Source of the DNA: Solirubrobacteraceae bacterium
Lineage (GTDB): Bacteria > Actinomycetota > Thermoleophilia > Solirubrobacterales > Solirubrobacteraceae
Direction: 5' to 3'
Assembly: GCA_025449845.1 (NCBI GenBank)
Contig: JANWIP010000020.1
Location: forward strand, 1-64,000
Length of the DNA: 64,000 nucleotides
The position numbers were made by a program, and so were the translations under genes. Shown here piece by piece: positions 8,632 to 17,279 of this stretch (within the stretch, counting starts at the first letter, position 1; each line of letters begins with the position of its first letter). The notes below the pieces were generated by a model. The model had not been told where the DNA came from, searched no databases, and saw only the letters and a list, made by a program, of their open reading frames with translations.

Positions 8632-9942
8632 CTACGGCTCGAGTCGATTGGGGCCCCGGTATAGGAACGTGACCTCGCGCACGTTGTCCTGCCCGGTCAT
8701 CTGCATCAACAGCCGCGTCAACCCGAAGCCGAAGCCACCATGCGGAGGTGCTCCGTAGCGGAAGAAGTCCAGGTAGTACTGGATCGGCTCGACCTCCACG
8801 CCCTTGTCGTGGGCCTGCTCAAGCAGCGGCTCGTAGCGGTGCTCGCGCTGGGCACCAGTGGTGATCTCGATGCCCTTCCAGAGCAGGTCAAAGCTCTTGG
8901 TCAGCGTCGGCTGATCGGCGTGGCGCATGTGGTAGAAGGGCCGCACCGAAGTGGGATAGTCGGTGACGAACACAAACTCGTGACCGTGCTCACGTGCAAT
9001 CAGCGCTGACAGCGCCCGCTCGCTGGGCGGATCGAGATCGTCATCAGGCCCCGGCACAGCCTCGTGTCCATTGGCCCGCAGCAGCTCCTTGGCGTCAGCC
9101 AGGCTGATCCTGGGGAACGGTGTCGCGGGCACCACCGTGTCCACGCCGAAGGTCTCCTTGATCGCGTCTCCGTGCACCTCCTTAACGACCTTGAAGACGT
9201 GCTCCAGCCACTGCTCCTCGAAAGCCATCACATCCTCGTGGGAATCAACCCAGGAGAGCTCGACGTCCACGCTCGTGAACTCCGTGTCGTGGCGCGAGGT
9301 GAAAGAGGGGTTCGCGCGGAACACCGGCCCGATCTCGAAGACCTTTTCAAAGCCACCTGCCATCGCCATCTGCTTGTAGAACTGCGGCGACTGCGCCAGA
9401 TAGGCGGTGCGCTCGAAGTACTCGACCTTGAAGAGCTCTGCGCCGGACTCGCTGGCCGAGCCCATGAACTTGGGGGTGTGGATCTCCATGAAGCCCTGCT
9501 GGCGCCAGAACTCGCGCATCGCATGCTCGACCGTGCCCTGCACCTCGAAGATCAATCTGCGGTCGGGACGACGCAGATCTACGTAGCGCCAATCGATGCG
9601 CTTGTCGAGCGCCGACTCCGCCGTGACCGGCAGCTCGGGCTCGGCCATCGCCTCCACCTGCACATCCTGCAACTGCAACTCCAGACCGCCCAGCTTGACC
9701 CGCTCATCCGCCACGACCAGGCCACTTACGGTTACCGCTGACTCAGGCGTCAGCGCGGAGATCCGCTCGTTGAGCGCCGTCGGTGGCTCCTCCTTGGAGA
9801 CGACCGTCTGAGCCATACCGGTGGCATCGCGCACGATCACGAACTGCACCCGCTTCTGATCACGCACCGCGTTGACCCAGCCGCGAAGCTCGACGACCTC
9901 GCCGACCTTGGATTTCAGTTCGTCTATCAGCGTTCGCGCCAC
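8632..9942 (-). CDS. aspS: Aspartyl-tRNA synthetase, archaeal-type (probably Asp/Asn)
   Basis: 436 residues, the length of archaeal/eukaryotic-type AspRS; bacterial AspRS has about 590 and an extra GAD domain that is absent here. The N-terminal OB anticodon-binding fold (VVELRGWVNAVRDQKRVQFV) leads to the class II core: motif 2 (FEIGPVFRANPSFTSRHDTE), EITTGAQREHRYE and motif 3 (GFGFGLTRLLMQM). It charges tRNA-Asp and, in many bacteria carrying this form, also tRNA-Asn for GatCAB amidation. By eye, the position equal to Thermococcus Trp26 is Asn, while that equal to Lys85 stays Lys, so specificity is unclear. The start is the GTG at 9942. Confidence 0.92.
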   Translation of the reverse strand: MARTLIDELKSKVGEVVELRGWVNAVRDQKRVQFVIVRDATGMAQTVVSKEEPPTALNERISALTPESAVTVSGLVVADERVKLGGLELQLQDVQVEAMAEPELPVTAESALDKRIDWRYVDLRRPDRRLIFEVQGTVEHAMREFWRQQGFMEIHTPKFMGSASESGAELFKVEYFERTAYLAQSPQFYKQMAMAGGFEKVFEIGPVFRANPSFTSRHDTEFTSVDVELSWVDSHEDVMAFEEQWLEHVFKVVKEVHGDAIKETFGVDTVVPATPFPRISLADAKELLRANGHEAVPGPDDDLDPPSERALSALIAREHGHEFVFVTDYPTSVRPFYHMRHADQPTLTKSFDLLWKGIEITTGAQREHRYEPLLEQAHDKGVEVEPIQYYLDFFRYGAPPHGGFGFGLTRLLMQMTGQDNVREVTFLYRGPNRLEP

Positions 9943-10033
9943 GGCGGGCAGACTATCGACTGCACACCAGACAACGCGAACTCGGCTGCGCTAACTCGAC
10001 GCCGTGGATTGGGCATGCGCAATCCCGCAAGAG

Positions 10034-10330
10034 CTATCCGGCCAGCGTCAGACATGCTTCGCGCTCGCTTTCCTCGGCGAGGCGCTGCAAGCGCGGGGTG
10101 CGCGCGTCGCGTTGGGCGCAGTGGGTGGGGCAGTACACGCCCCGCACCATTCCGTTGGGCAGCCCATAGCCCAGCCACTCACCGCCGTTCCAGAGGAAGC
10201 GAAAGAACCCCTCGGGCACGCGCCTATCCCGCAGCTCGCGCTGCCACGCTCCTGTGGCCACCTCGGGGGCTATCCGCACCCGACAGTTGCAGTCGCTGCG
10301 GGGGTGGTTTGTCCATACACAGCGCATCAT
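10034..10330 (-). CDS. Small Cys-rich hypothetical protein
   Basis: About 98 residues. I do not recognise it. It contains RCVWTN, DCNCRVRI, an aromatic patch (GFFRFLWNGGEWLGYG) and GVYCPTHCAQRD, so six cysteines and a histidine could form a metal site. The open frame runs upstream through the tRNA-Gln gene to 10585, but that part is tRNA sequence in translation; the ATG pair at 10330/10327 is a more credible start, although no strong Shine-Dalgarno sequence precedes it. It lies between the tRNA and aspS on the same strand. Confidence 0.45.
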   Translation of the reverse strand: MMRCVWTNHPRSDCNCRVRIAPEVATGAWQRELRDRRVPEGFFRFLWNGGEWLGYGLPNGMVRGVYCPTHCAQRDARTPRLQRLAEESEREACLTLAG

Positions 10331-10413
10331 CTCATTTGTTGGGACCCACAAATCGGTCCCAACCGCACGCGCGCTGGACGTCTGTTCGATGTCTCTTTGC
10401 TGTCTACCTGCGA

Positions 10414-10623
10414 TGCGTCCGACGGGGATCGAACCCGTATCTGCGGCTCCAAAGGCCGCTGCTCTTAGGCGCATGAATTCGGCAAAAGCTCTAGGCACCA
10501 CGACCGCGATCGGTACGGGGTCGCCGGCTTGACGCATAAGGATGGTCTCCGGTTGGATGACTCCCGTGGTGCCCTTCCCCCTCACCTACTGACTTCGCCG
10601 TTAACCGGTTGAGCTACGGACGC
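10414..10623 (-). tRNA. tRNA-Gln(UUG) interrupted in the D-loop by 136 nt
   Basis: Reading the minus strand, GCGTCCG (10623-10617), TA, GCTC and AACCGGTTAA form the 5' acceptor strand, D-stem and D-loop. After 136 nt the tRNA resumes at 10464 with GAGC, then anticodon arm GCGGC-CTTTGGA-GCCGC (anticodon TTG), a 4-nt variable loop, T-arm ACGGG-TTCGATC-CCCGT, 3' acceptor CGGACGC and discriminator A (10414). All stems pair perfectly: 7/7 acceptor, 4/4 D, 5/5 anticodon, 5/5 T. The spliced form would be 74 nt, with no encoded CCA. The insertion contains a 9-bp stem (GGCACCACG at 10573-10565 with CGTGGTGCC at 10502-10494). Either an intron or a disrupted gene; the perfect pairing favours function. 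Confidence 0.75.
10465..10600 (-). other. Intervening sequence inside tRNA-Gln
   Basis: 136 nt separate the two tRNA parts. The boundaries are ambiguous by 2 nt because both ends carry AA (10465-10600 or 10467-10602). The piece is too short for a typical group I intron, shows no obvious P7/P3 core to the eye, and has no archaeal bulge-helix-bulge. The 9-bp internal stem encloses about 62 nt. Confidence 0.6.
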
Positions 10624-10653
10624 GCGGGAAAGGCTTGCTGGCGCTGCTTTGGT

Positions 10654-13194
10654 TTACATGGCCTCCTCCGGCGCCGCTTCCGTGGTCACCTCCTCTTCGA
10701 GCGGGGGCTCCGTCGCGACAGTGCCCTCCTCCCCCTCGAGAGTGGCCTCCTCCGCGATGGGAGCCTCCGCGGTGGGCACCTCCTGTGGCCATTCGCTGGT
10801 CGCGAGCAGCGTGGGGTTGCCGGCGAGCGACCATAGCTCCTCGGCGATATGTGGGGTCAGCGGTGCGAGCATCTGGACCAACAACAACAGAGCCGCCACA
10901 ACCGCCTCGCTGTCCTGCGCCCGCGGCTGCTCCCGGCGCTCGCAAGCGCGCTGCTCGAAGTCCTGGATGCGGGTCAGCAACAGCATCGCGTTGTGCGCGG
11001 CGCGCTGCATCTCCAGGCGCTCCAGATCCTCGGTGACCTTCCCCAGCGCGGTCTTGCACCAGTTCACAAGGCGCCGCCGGCGCTTGTCGCTGAGCTCGAT
11101 GCGCGGCTGGCGAACCTCCGCCGGGAGCCCCTCGCCGCTGCTCTCTTCGGCGCCGCTCTCCTCACCAGCCCCGGCAGCCCAAGCCCGCAGCCGCGGCTCC
11201 GCATACCCATAGAGCTTCTTCAGAAACGTCTGGCAGTAGCGAATCGGCTGGTCGTTCCAGTTGAAGATGCGCCCTGGAGAAGCGGCCTGCAATACGGCGA
11301 GGCGCACGGTGTCAGCGCCGACATGCACCACCAGCTCGTTGGGGTCGACAACATTGCCGAGGTGCTTGCTCATCTTGCGCCCCTCCAAGCGAATCATCTG
11401 GTGCATCAAGGCTCGCGAAAATGGCTCGCGCCCGGGCACGGGGGGCAGCGTGTCGAGATCCTGCAGGACCTTGCCGATCAGGCGCTGGTCGAACATATAA
11501 CCCCCGGCGTCGGCTCCCCAGACGATCTGCTTGGCGGGCAGCCAGCGCTTGTATTCAGGGTGATCGAACATGTGCTCGGGCCGGTCCTCGAAAGGCACAC
11601 AGATAGGCATCCACATCCACATGCCATCGACGTGGCAGTCGATCGTGTCTGTCTCACGCCGGGCCTCGCCACCACAGGTGGGACAGACACAGCGCGTGAA
11701 CTCCTCGATCCCCTCCAGCGGATTGCCGGCGCCGGTCACCTGCAGATCCTCAGGCAGGCGCACGGGCAGATCCGCAAAAGGCACGGGCACTACGCCACAG
11801 GCTTTGCAGTGCACGAGCGGGATCGGCGCACCCCAGGCGCGCTGACGGGAGATGGCGAAGTCACGAGCGCGGTAGCGCACCGCGGGCCGCGGCTTGGCCT
11901 CCGAGCGGCTCTCCACCTTCCACGAACTGCCCAGAGCGCCCACCCCTTTTGCGCCGGGCCCAAAGGCCGAGCCCAGGCGCTGGGCGATGCTCTCATCGGT
12001 GGCATCGAGCGCGGGGATGCCGAGCACTGCGGTGGGCCCAAAACGGGCATCCACCAGAGGCGAAATGACGATCGGCAGCGTCCCGGCCACACCGGGCACG
12101 CTGGCGATCGCGCCGGTGGGCACGACGGGCACCTGCTCAAGGTCACGATCGTCGCGGCGCCAGCCGGCCTCGCGCACGCGCGTGAGCTGCTCGGCCACCT
12201 GCGGCTGCTCGGTCCATACGTCGACGAGCGGATGTGCGGGTGAAACCACGATGAAGGCCGCCTGCTCAACCGCATCCGCGTAAGGGGTAAATACGGTAAG
12301 GGGCGTGCCGTCGAACAGGGCGGCGTCCACCTCAACGCCCTCGACGCGTCCGATGACAGCGCGCTGGGCGCCCACGGCCGCCTTGCTCCAGCCCGGCAGC
12401 GTGTCCAACCCGCTCTCATTGTCCTCTACATAGGCCGAGATCCGCATGAACCACTGCGGCAGGCGGCGGAAGCGGACCTCCTCGTGACAGCGCCAGCAGG
12501 TGCCCTCCTCAACCTGCAAGGCAGCCAGCACGGTCTGGCAGGAATCACACCAGCTGACCTGCGCCACGTGCTGGTAGACGAGGCCCTTCTCAAGCATGGC
12601 TAGAAACAACCACTGTGTCCAACGATAGTGGTCGGGCTCGGAGGAGACGAAGCTGCGCTCCCAGTCGCAGGAGTAACCGAGGCGCTCGAACTGCCCCCGC
12701 ATACGCTCCACGCAGCGGGCAACCCACGCCTGCGGTGTCACTTCCCGGCGCACCGCCTCAAGCTCTGCGGGCAGACCAAAGGAATCGAAGCCGAGCGAGA
12801 AAAGGACGGCGTCTCCACGGGCGCGCAAAAAGCGGGCGTAGGCGTCACTGATGGTGTAACTGCGGATATGACCCATATGGGCATCCCCGGAAGTGAAAGG
12901 GCAGCCAGCGAATACGTAGGCGGGCGTGCGTGTGTCCTGTGGCGGCGAAACCGCAAAGGCCCGCTGCGCCAACCACACCGCCTGCCAACGCGCCTCAATC
13001 GCTGCCGGGTCGTAGTCCGAGACAGAGACCGGGGGAGTCAAAAACGAATCTGCGCTACTGGCGCGGGCGTCCTCCTGCTGACTGACACCAGAAGCCGCCT
13101 TCCCGAGCCGATCCGGGGTCCCAGGGGCCTGCACAGGCGCCTCAGCAGGCGCGGGGACGGCGGTAGGGCTTGCAGAATGAGCGGAATTGTTCAT
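10654..13194 (-). CDS. leuS: Leucyl-tRNA synthetase
   Basis: A class I synthetase of about 846 residues. HIGH-like motif FTSGDAHMGHIRSY, catalytic core GFDSFGLPAE, zinc-type cysteines (SWCDSCQTVLAALQVEEGTC), editing domain (CP1) and KMSKS-type RKMSKHLGNVVDPN are in order, followed by the helical anticodon domain (WNDQPIRYCQTFLKKLYGY). The last 40 residues are an acidic, low-complexity tail. The open frame extends to 13341, but the upstream 49 codons have no family similarity; the ATG at 13194 is preferred, while the recognisable enzyme starts only at YDPAAIEARWQ. It charges tRNA-Leu in the cytoplasm. The gene lies 30 bp upstream of the tRNA-Gln gene on the same strand and may be co-transcribed with it. 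Confidence 0.92.
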   Translation of the reverse strand: MNNSAHSASPTAVPAPAEAPVQAPGTPDRLGKAASGVSQQEDARASSADSFLTPPVSVSDYDPAAIEARWQAVWLAQRAFAVSPPQDTRTPAYVFAGCPFTSGDAHMGHIRSYTISDAYARFLRARGDAVLFSLGFDSFGLPAELEAVRREVTPQAWVARCVERMRGQFERLGYSCDWERSFVSSEPDHYRWTQWLFLAMLEKGLVYQHVAQVSWCDSCQTVLAALQVEEGTCWRCHEEVRFRRLPQWFMRISAYVEDNESGLDTLPGWSKAAVGAQRAVIGRVEGVEVDAALFDGTPLTVFTPYADAVEQAAFIVVSPAHPLVDVWTEQPQVAEQLTRVREAGWRRDDRDLEQVPVVPTGAIASVPGVAGTLPIVISPLVDARFGPTAVLGIPALDATDESIAQRLGSAFGPGAKGVGALGSSWKVESRSEAKPRPAVRYRARDFAISRQRAWGAPIPLVHCKACGVVPVPFADLPVRLPEDLQVTGAGNPLEGIEEFTRCVCPTCGGEARRETDTIDCHVDGMWMWMPICVPFEDRPEHMFDHPEYKRWLPAKQIVWGADAGGYMFDQRLIGKVLQDLDTLPPVPGREPFSRALMHQMIRLEGRKMSKHLGNVVDPNELVVHVGADTVRLAVLQAASPGRIFNWNDQPIRYCQTFLKKLYGYAEPRLRAWAAGAGEESGAEESSGEGLPAEVRQPRIELSDKRRRRLVNWCKTALGKVTEDLERLEMQRAAHNAMLLLTRIQDFEQRACERREQPRAQDSEAVVAALLLLVQMLAPLTPHIAEELWSLAGNPTLLATSEWPQEVPTAEAPIAEEATLEGEEGTVATEPPLEEEVTTEAAPEEAM

Positions 13195-13365
13195 GATTGC
13201 GACGCTACCGGATACGTCCGGCGAAGTAAAGAATGATCTAAACACGTCTAATATATTGACGATTGCCCGATGTCCTGCCAGACCCCCCGGCGGTGCCTGC
13301 ACTGGCCGTCGGGGGCGGACATACCCCATCCCCACCAGCACGACATCCAGACGGAGGAGACGCCT

Positions 13366-13950
13366 GTGGCCCGCTGTGCAGTCCTGACGAACGACCTGCA
13401 GTACGACCTAGTCAACAAGAACGAGGAACGCCGCGGAGCCGTTGCGGCATTCACGCCGAAGATGACAGCGTTCCTGGCAGATATGCGTCAGTTGGACGTG
13501 CCAATTGTGCACCTTCAGCTGATCAACAAAGAGGACGATCCGCGAGCTGAGCGCTATGACGGGTGGCTGCCCGTCACGAAGGGCTCGGATGGGGCGCGGA
13601 TCATGGGGGAGTTCCTGGCCGAGGAGGACGTGATCGTGGAAAAGAACAAGGACAGCGGCTTCTACGAAACGGACCTCGACGAGCGCCTGAAAGAGCTAGG
13701 CGTGGACACGGTCGCGATCACCGGCATGCAGACGCAGATCTGTGTGCAGACCACGGCTGCCGATGGCTTCTTCCGCGGCTACAACGTGATCGTCCCCAGC
13801 GACGCCGTGGTCAGCGCGCGCGAAGAGGACCAGACGCGCGCGCTTGAGTGGCTGCGCAGTTACTGCGCAACGATCCTCACCACCGATGAACTCGTGGCTG
13901 CGGTGGCAGCCGATGAGCTGCCGCAGTTCAACACGGTAGCCATCCCATGA
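13366..13950 (+). CDS. Cysteine hydrolase, isochorismatase-like
   Basis: 194 residues with the isochorismatase-fold triad: Asp in VLTNDLQYD, Lys in VIVEKNKDSGF and nucleophilic Cys in MQTQICVQTTAADGF. Family members cleave C-N or C-O bonds (nicotinamidase, N-carbamoylsarcosine amidase, isochorismatase); the substrate here is unknown. The start is the GTG at 13366 with GGAGGAGA at 13353-13360; an ATG at 13270 would add an unrelated His/Pro-rich leader. The stop overlaps the hypE ATG (ATGA), so it is translationally coupled to hypE, which hints at a joint role in a carbamoyl or nitrile pathway. Confidence 0.8.
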   Translation: MARCAVLTNDLQYDLVNKNEERRGAVAAFTPKMTAFLADMRQLDVPIVHLQLINKEDDPRAERYDGWLPVTKGSDGARIMGEFLAEEDVIVEKNKDSGFYETDLDERLKELGVDTVAITGMQTQICVQTTAADGFFRGYNVIVPSDAVVSAREEDQTRALEWLRSYCATILTTDELVAAVAADELPQFNTVAIP

Positions 13951-14966
13951 GCGCCACCGGCAAGCTGATCGAGCTGGACCACGGCACGGGCGGAGGCATG
14001 AGTCAGGAGCTGATCGGCGAGCTGATCGCGCCGCGCCTGGGCGAGGTACACCATGGGCGCATGGAGGACAGCGCGGTCCTCGGCATCGAGAGCTCACGCA
14101 TAGCCGTTACCACCGACTCCTTCGTGGTGGACCCGATCTTCTTCGGCAATGGCGATATCGGCAAGTTGGCGGTGTGCGGGACGGTCAACGACCTCGCTGT
14201 GAGCGGCGCGATGCCGCGCTTCCTGACGCTGGCGCTGGTTTTGGAGGAGGGCTTTCCGATCGCCGACCTGGAGCGGATCCTTGACTCGGTGAGAGAGGCG
14301 GCAAGCGTGGCGGAGGTGACGATCGTCGCGGGCGACACCAAGGTCGTGCGTGGCGGAGAGATCGACAAGATCTTCATCAACACCACGGGTATCGGCGAAC
14401 TGCATCGCGACCACGAGCTGGGCATGGCGCATGTGACGCCGGGCGATGCGGTGATCGTGACGAGCTGGCTGGGTAACCACAGCATCCACATCCTCTCCAT
14501 CCGCGAGGGCCTGGGCTTTGAGGAGCGCATCCCCAGCGACTGCGCGCCGCTCGATGGCCTGGTGTGGAACCTGCTGGAGGAGCACCCGGAACTGGTGCAC
14601 TGCATGCGCGACGTGACGCGCGGCGGCCTGGGCACGGTGCTCAACGAGGTGGCTGACGGAGCAGGCGTGTCGGTGGCGATCGACCACGAGCGCCTGCCGA
14701 TCCAGCGTGAGACGGCGATGGCCGCCGACATGCTCGGTGTCAACCCGTTGTACCTGGCCAACGAGGGCTGTCTGTGTCTGTTTGTGGATGGCGATGCGGC
14801 AGCGGAGATCGTTGAGACCGTGCGTCTGCAGCCCCACGGGCACGCGGCGGAAATCGTCGGCAGCGTGGTGGAGCGGCGCGAGAGTGCCGTGTCGATGCGC
14901 CAGTCAGACGGCACGGAAGCAACCGTCGAGGTGCTCTACGGAGCCGAGCTGCCGAGGCTCTGCTAG
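13947..14966 (+). CDS. hypE: HypE, cyanide-forming maturation protein
   Basis: 339 residues of the PurM/AIR-synthetase fold, starting with LIELDHGTGGGMSQELI and containing DSFVVDPIFFGNGDIGKLAV and VTIVAGDTKVVRGG. It ends in ELPRLC; the terminal cysteine is the residue that receives the carbamoyl group from HypF and is dehydrated with ATP to a thiocyanate. In hydrogenase maturation this supplies CN ligands of the NiFe active site. Length and C-terminus are canonical, so the enzyme looks active. It overlaps the upstream hydrolase by 4 bp and lies 6 bp before hypF. No other hyp gene or hydrogenase subunit occurs in the window. Confidence 0.93.
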   Translation: MSATGKLIELDHGTGGGMSQELIGELIAPRLGEVHHGRMEDSAVLGIESSRIAVTTDSFVVDPIFFGNGDIGKLAVCGTVNDLAVSGAMPRFLTLALVLEEGFPIADLERILDSVREAASVAEVTIVAGDTKVVRGGEIDKIFINTTGIGELHRDHELGMAHVTPGDAVIVTSWLGNHSIHILSIREGLGFEERIPSDCAPLDGLVWNLLEEHPELVHCMRDVTRGGLGTVLNEVADGAGVSVAIDHERLPIQRETAMAADMLGVNPLYLANEGCLCLFVDGDAAAEIVETVRLQPHGHAAEIVGSVVERRESAVSMRQSDGTEATVEVLYGAELPRLC

Positions 14967-14972
14967 CGAACG

Positions 14973-17279
14973 ATGTTCGAGACGCGCCGCTACCAGATCC
15001 GCGGGATCGTGCAGGGGGTGGGGTTCCGGCCGTTTGTGTGGCGCACAGCCGCAAGACACGCACTGGGAGGTTGGGTGCGCAACGACAGCGACGGCGTGGT
15101 GCTGGAGGTGCAGGGCCACGAGGAAGCGCTCGAAGCATTCATCATGGAGGTGCGCACCTCCGCGCCGGCACTGGCGCGCATCGACTCGGTGGCGCTGCTT
15201 GAGCAGCGCTCGATCGAGGTGGTCGTGGAGGCCTTTGAGATCCAGCTGAGCGCGCAGGGCGAGCGCGCGCAGACGCTGGTGTCGGCGGACACGCGCGTAT
15301 GCGACGAGTGCCTCGCGGAAATGCTCGACCCGGCAGACCGCCGCTACCGCTATCCGTTCATCAACTGCACCAACTGCGGCCCGCGCTACTCAATCATCGA
15401 AGGCGTTCCCTACGACCGCGCGATGACGACGATGAGTGTGTTTCCGATGTGCGCTGAGTGCTCCGAGGAGTATCACGACGTTTGCGACCGGCGCTTTCAC
15501 GCACAGCCGGTGGCCTGCTGGAAATGCGGCCCCAGGGTGGAGCTGTGGGACTCACGGCGCGGGCGCCTGGAGACCACGCAGCCGGTGAGAGATGCGGTGG
15601 TCCTGCTGCGCGCGGGCGCAATCGTCGCGGTGAAGGGCATCGGCGGTTACCACCTGATGGTGGACGCCCGCAACGAGGACGCCGTGGCAGAGCTGCGCCG
15701 GCGCAAGCGGCGCGAGGAAAAGCCCTTCGCGGTGATGTCACCGACACTCGCGGCAATGCGCAACTACGCGCGCATGGAGGAGTGCGAGGCGGAGCTGCTC
15801 AGCAGCCTCGCGCGGCCGATCGTGCTGGTGGCCAAGCTCGACTCCGCACAGGCCCCTGCAGAGCTTGCGCCCAGCGTAGCCCCGGGCAACCGCCGCTACG
15901 GAGCGATGCTGGCATACGCCCCGCTGCACCACCTGCTGTTCGAAGGTGAGCTGGACACGCTGGTGGCGACGAGCGGCAACGTCTCGGACGAGCCGATCGC
16001 GTTCACCAACCAGGACGCGCTGGAGCGCCTCGCGGGCATCGCCGACGCGTTCCTGATCAACAACCGTGACATCTACACGCGCGTAGATGACTCGATCGTC
16101 CGAGCGGTAAGCGTTGGAGGGCGTACAGAGGTAAGCCCCTTGCGGCGTGCGCGCGGCTATACGCCCGTGCCCGTGAACGCTCCCTTCGAGATGCCCCAGG
16201 TGCTGGCCGTGGGAGCCGAGCTGAAGAACACGATCTGCATGTCCCGTGGTGAGGAGCTGTTTCTGAGTCATCACATCGGTGACCTCAAGAACGACGCCAC
16301 GCGTCGTAGTTTCGAGCACGCCATCGGCCACCTGGCGAAGCTGCTGGAGGTAAACCCGCAGGTGGTGGCGCACGACATGCACCCGGGTTACATGAGCACG
16401 CGCTTCGCGCGCGAACAGCGTCAGCTGCCGACGGTTGAGGTGCAGCATCACCACGCGCACATGGCGGCGTGCATGTGCGAGCACGGCCTCAACGAGCCGG
16501 TCATGGGAGTGATCTTCGACGGCACCGGCTATGGCATCGACGGCAACATCTGGGGCGGCGAGTGGCTGATCGGCGACTACAGCGGCTTCGAGCGCGCCGG
16601 CCAGCTCGAATATTTCCGTCTCCCCGGAGGGGACAAGGCGGTGGAACAGCCATTCAGGGTGGCGCTGTCGCTGCTTGCACAGGCCCATGGCGAGCTCGGA
16701 GAGCTGACGGGAGTGCCGGTCGTGGCAGCGCGCAGCGAGCAGGAAAGGCACGTGCTGGCCAGGATGGTGGAAGCGGGGATCAGCTCACCGCTGACCTCCA
16801 GCATGGGCAGGCTGTTCGACGGCGTCAGCGCCCTGCTGGGGGTGAGGGAGCACTGCCACTACGAAGCCCAGGCGGCGATCGAGCTGGAACAGCTGATCGA
16901 GCCGGGCACACGCGCGGAGCCGCTTGAGTGGGCATTGCACAGCGATGAGCAGCCGCTGCGCATCGACGCGCGCCCGATGGTGCGAGAGCTCGCGGGGCTG
17001 GTCGCGCGCGGCGGCGCCAAAGCAGCGGAGCTGAGCTTGCGCTTTCACTGCACCGTCGTTGAGATGGTGCGCGTCACCTGCATGGAGATAGCCAGGCGCA
17101 CCGGCCTACGCAAGGTGGTGCTGAGCGGCGGCGTGTGGCAGAACGAGTGGCTGCTGCGCGGGGCGCACGAGACGCTGGAGCAGGCGGGCTTTCAGGTGCA
17201 CACCCACCGTCTGGTGCCAGCCAACGACGGTGGCGTGGCGCTGGGTCAGGCGGCAGTGGCAGGCTGGCGCGCCCGATGA
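14973..17279 (+). CDS. hypF: HypF, carbamoyltransferase
   Basis: 768 residues with the full HypF order: acylphosphatase domain (GIVQGVGFRPFVWRTAARHA), two C4 zinc modules (CDECLAEM...NCTNCGPRY and CAECSEEYHDVCDRRFHAQP...CWKCGP), YrdC-like domain (AGAIVAVKGIGGYHLMVDA; KRREEKPFAVM) and Kae1-like domain (VQHHHAHMAACMCEHG; VIFDGTGYGIDG; LSGGVWQNEWLL). It makes carbamoyl-adenylate from carbamoyl phosphate and passes the carbamoyl group to HypE. It starts 6 bp after hypE, and its stop overlaps the next gene's ATG, so the four genes form one operon. Confidence 0.95.
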   Translation: MFETRRYQIRGIVQGVGFRPFVWRTAARHALGGWVRNDSDGVVLEVQGHEEALEAFIMEVRTSAPALARIDSVALLEQRSIEVVVEAFEIQLSAQGERAQTLVSADTRVCDECLAEMLDPADRRYRYPFINCTNCGPRYSIIEGVPYDRAMTTMSVFPMCAECSEEYHDVCDRRFHAQPVACWKCGPRVELWDSRRGRLETTQPVRDAVVLLRAGAIVAVKGIGGYHLMVDARNEDAVAELRRRKRREEKPFAVMSPTLAAMRNYARMEECEAELLSSLARPIVLVAKLDSAQAPAELAPSVAPGNRRYGAMLAYAPLHHLLFEGELDTLVATSGNVSDEPIAFTNQDALERLAGIADAFLINNRDIYTRVDDSIVRAVSVGGRTEVSPLRRARGYTPVPVNAPFEMPQVLAVGAELKNTICMSRGEELFLSHHIGDLKNDATRRSFEHAIGHLAKLLEVNPQVVAHDMHPGYMSTRFAREQRQLPTVEVQHHHAHMAACMCEHGLNEPVMGVIFDGTGYGIDGNIWGGEWLIGDYSGFERAGQLEYFRLPGGDKAVEQPFRVALSLLAQAHGELGELTGVPVVAARSEQERHVLARMVEAGISSPLTSSMGRLFDGVSALLGVREHCHYEAQAAIELEQLIEPGTRAEPLEWALHSDEQPLRIDARPMVRELAGLVARGGAKAAELSLRFHCTVVEMVRVTCMEIARRTGLRKVVLSGGVWQNEWLLRGAHETLEQAGFQVHTHRLVPANDGGVALGQAAVAGWRAR

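Noticed and set aside
10254-10532. Plus-strand 92-codon frame near the tRNA
   Set aside because: It is a translation through the antisense of the tRNA and the small minus-strand gene.
10465-10602. Group I or group II intron as identity of the tRNA insertion
   Set aside because: 136 nt is below usual sizes, the intron does not end in G at a plausible junction, and no core helices are evident by eye; left as unknown.
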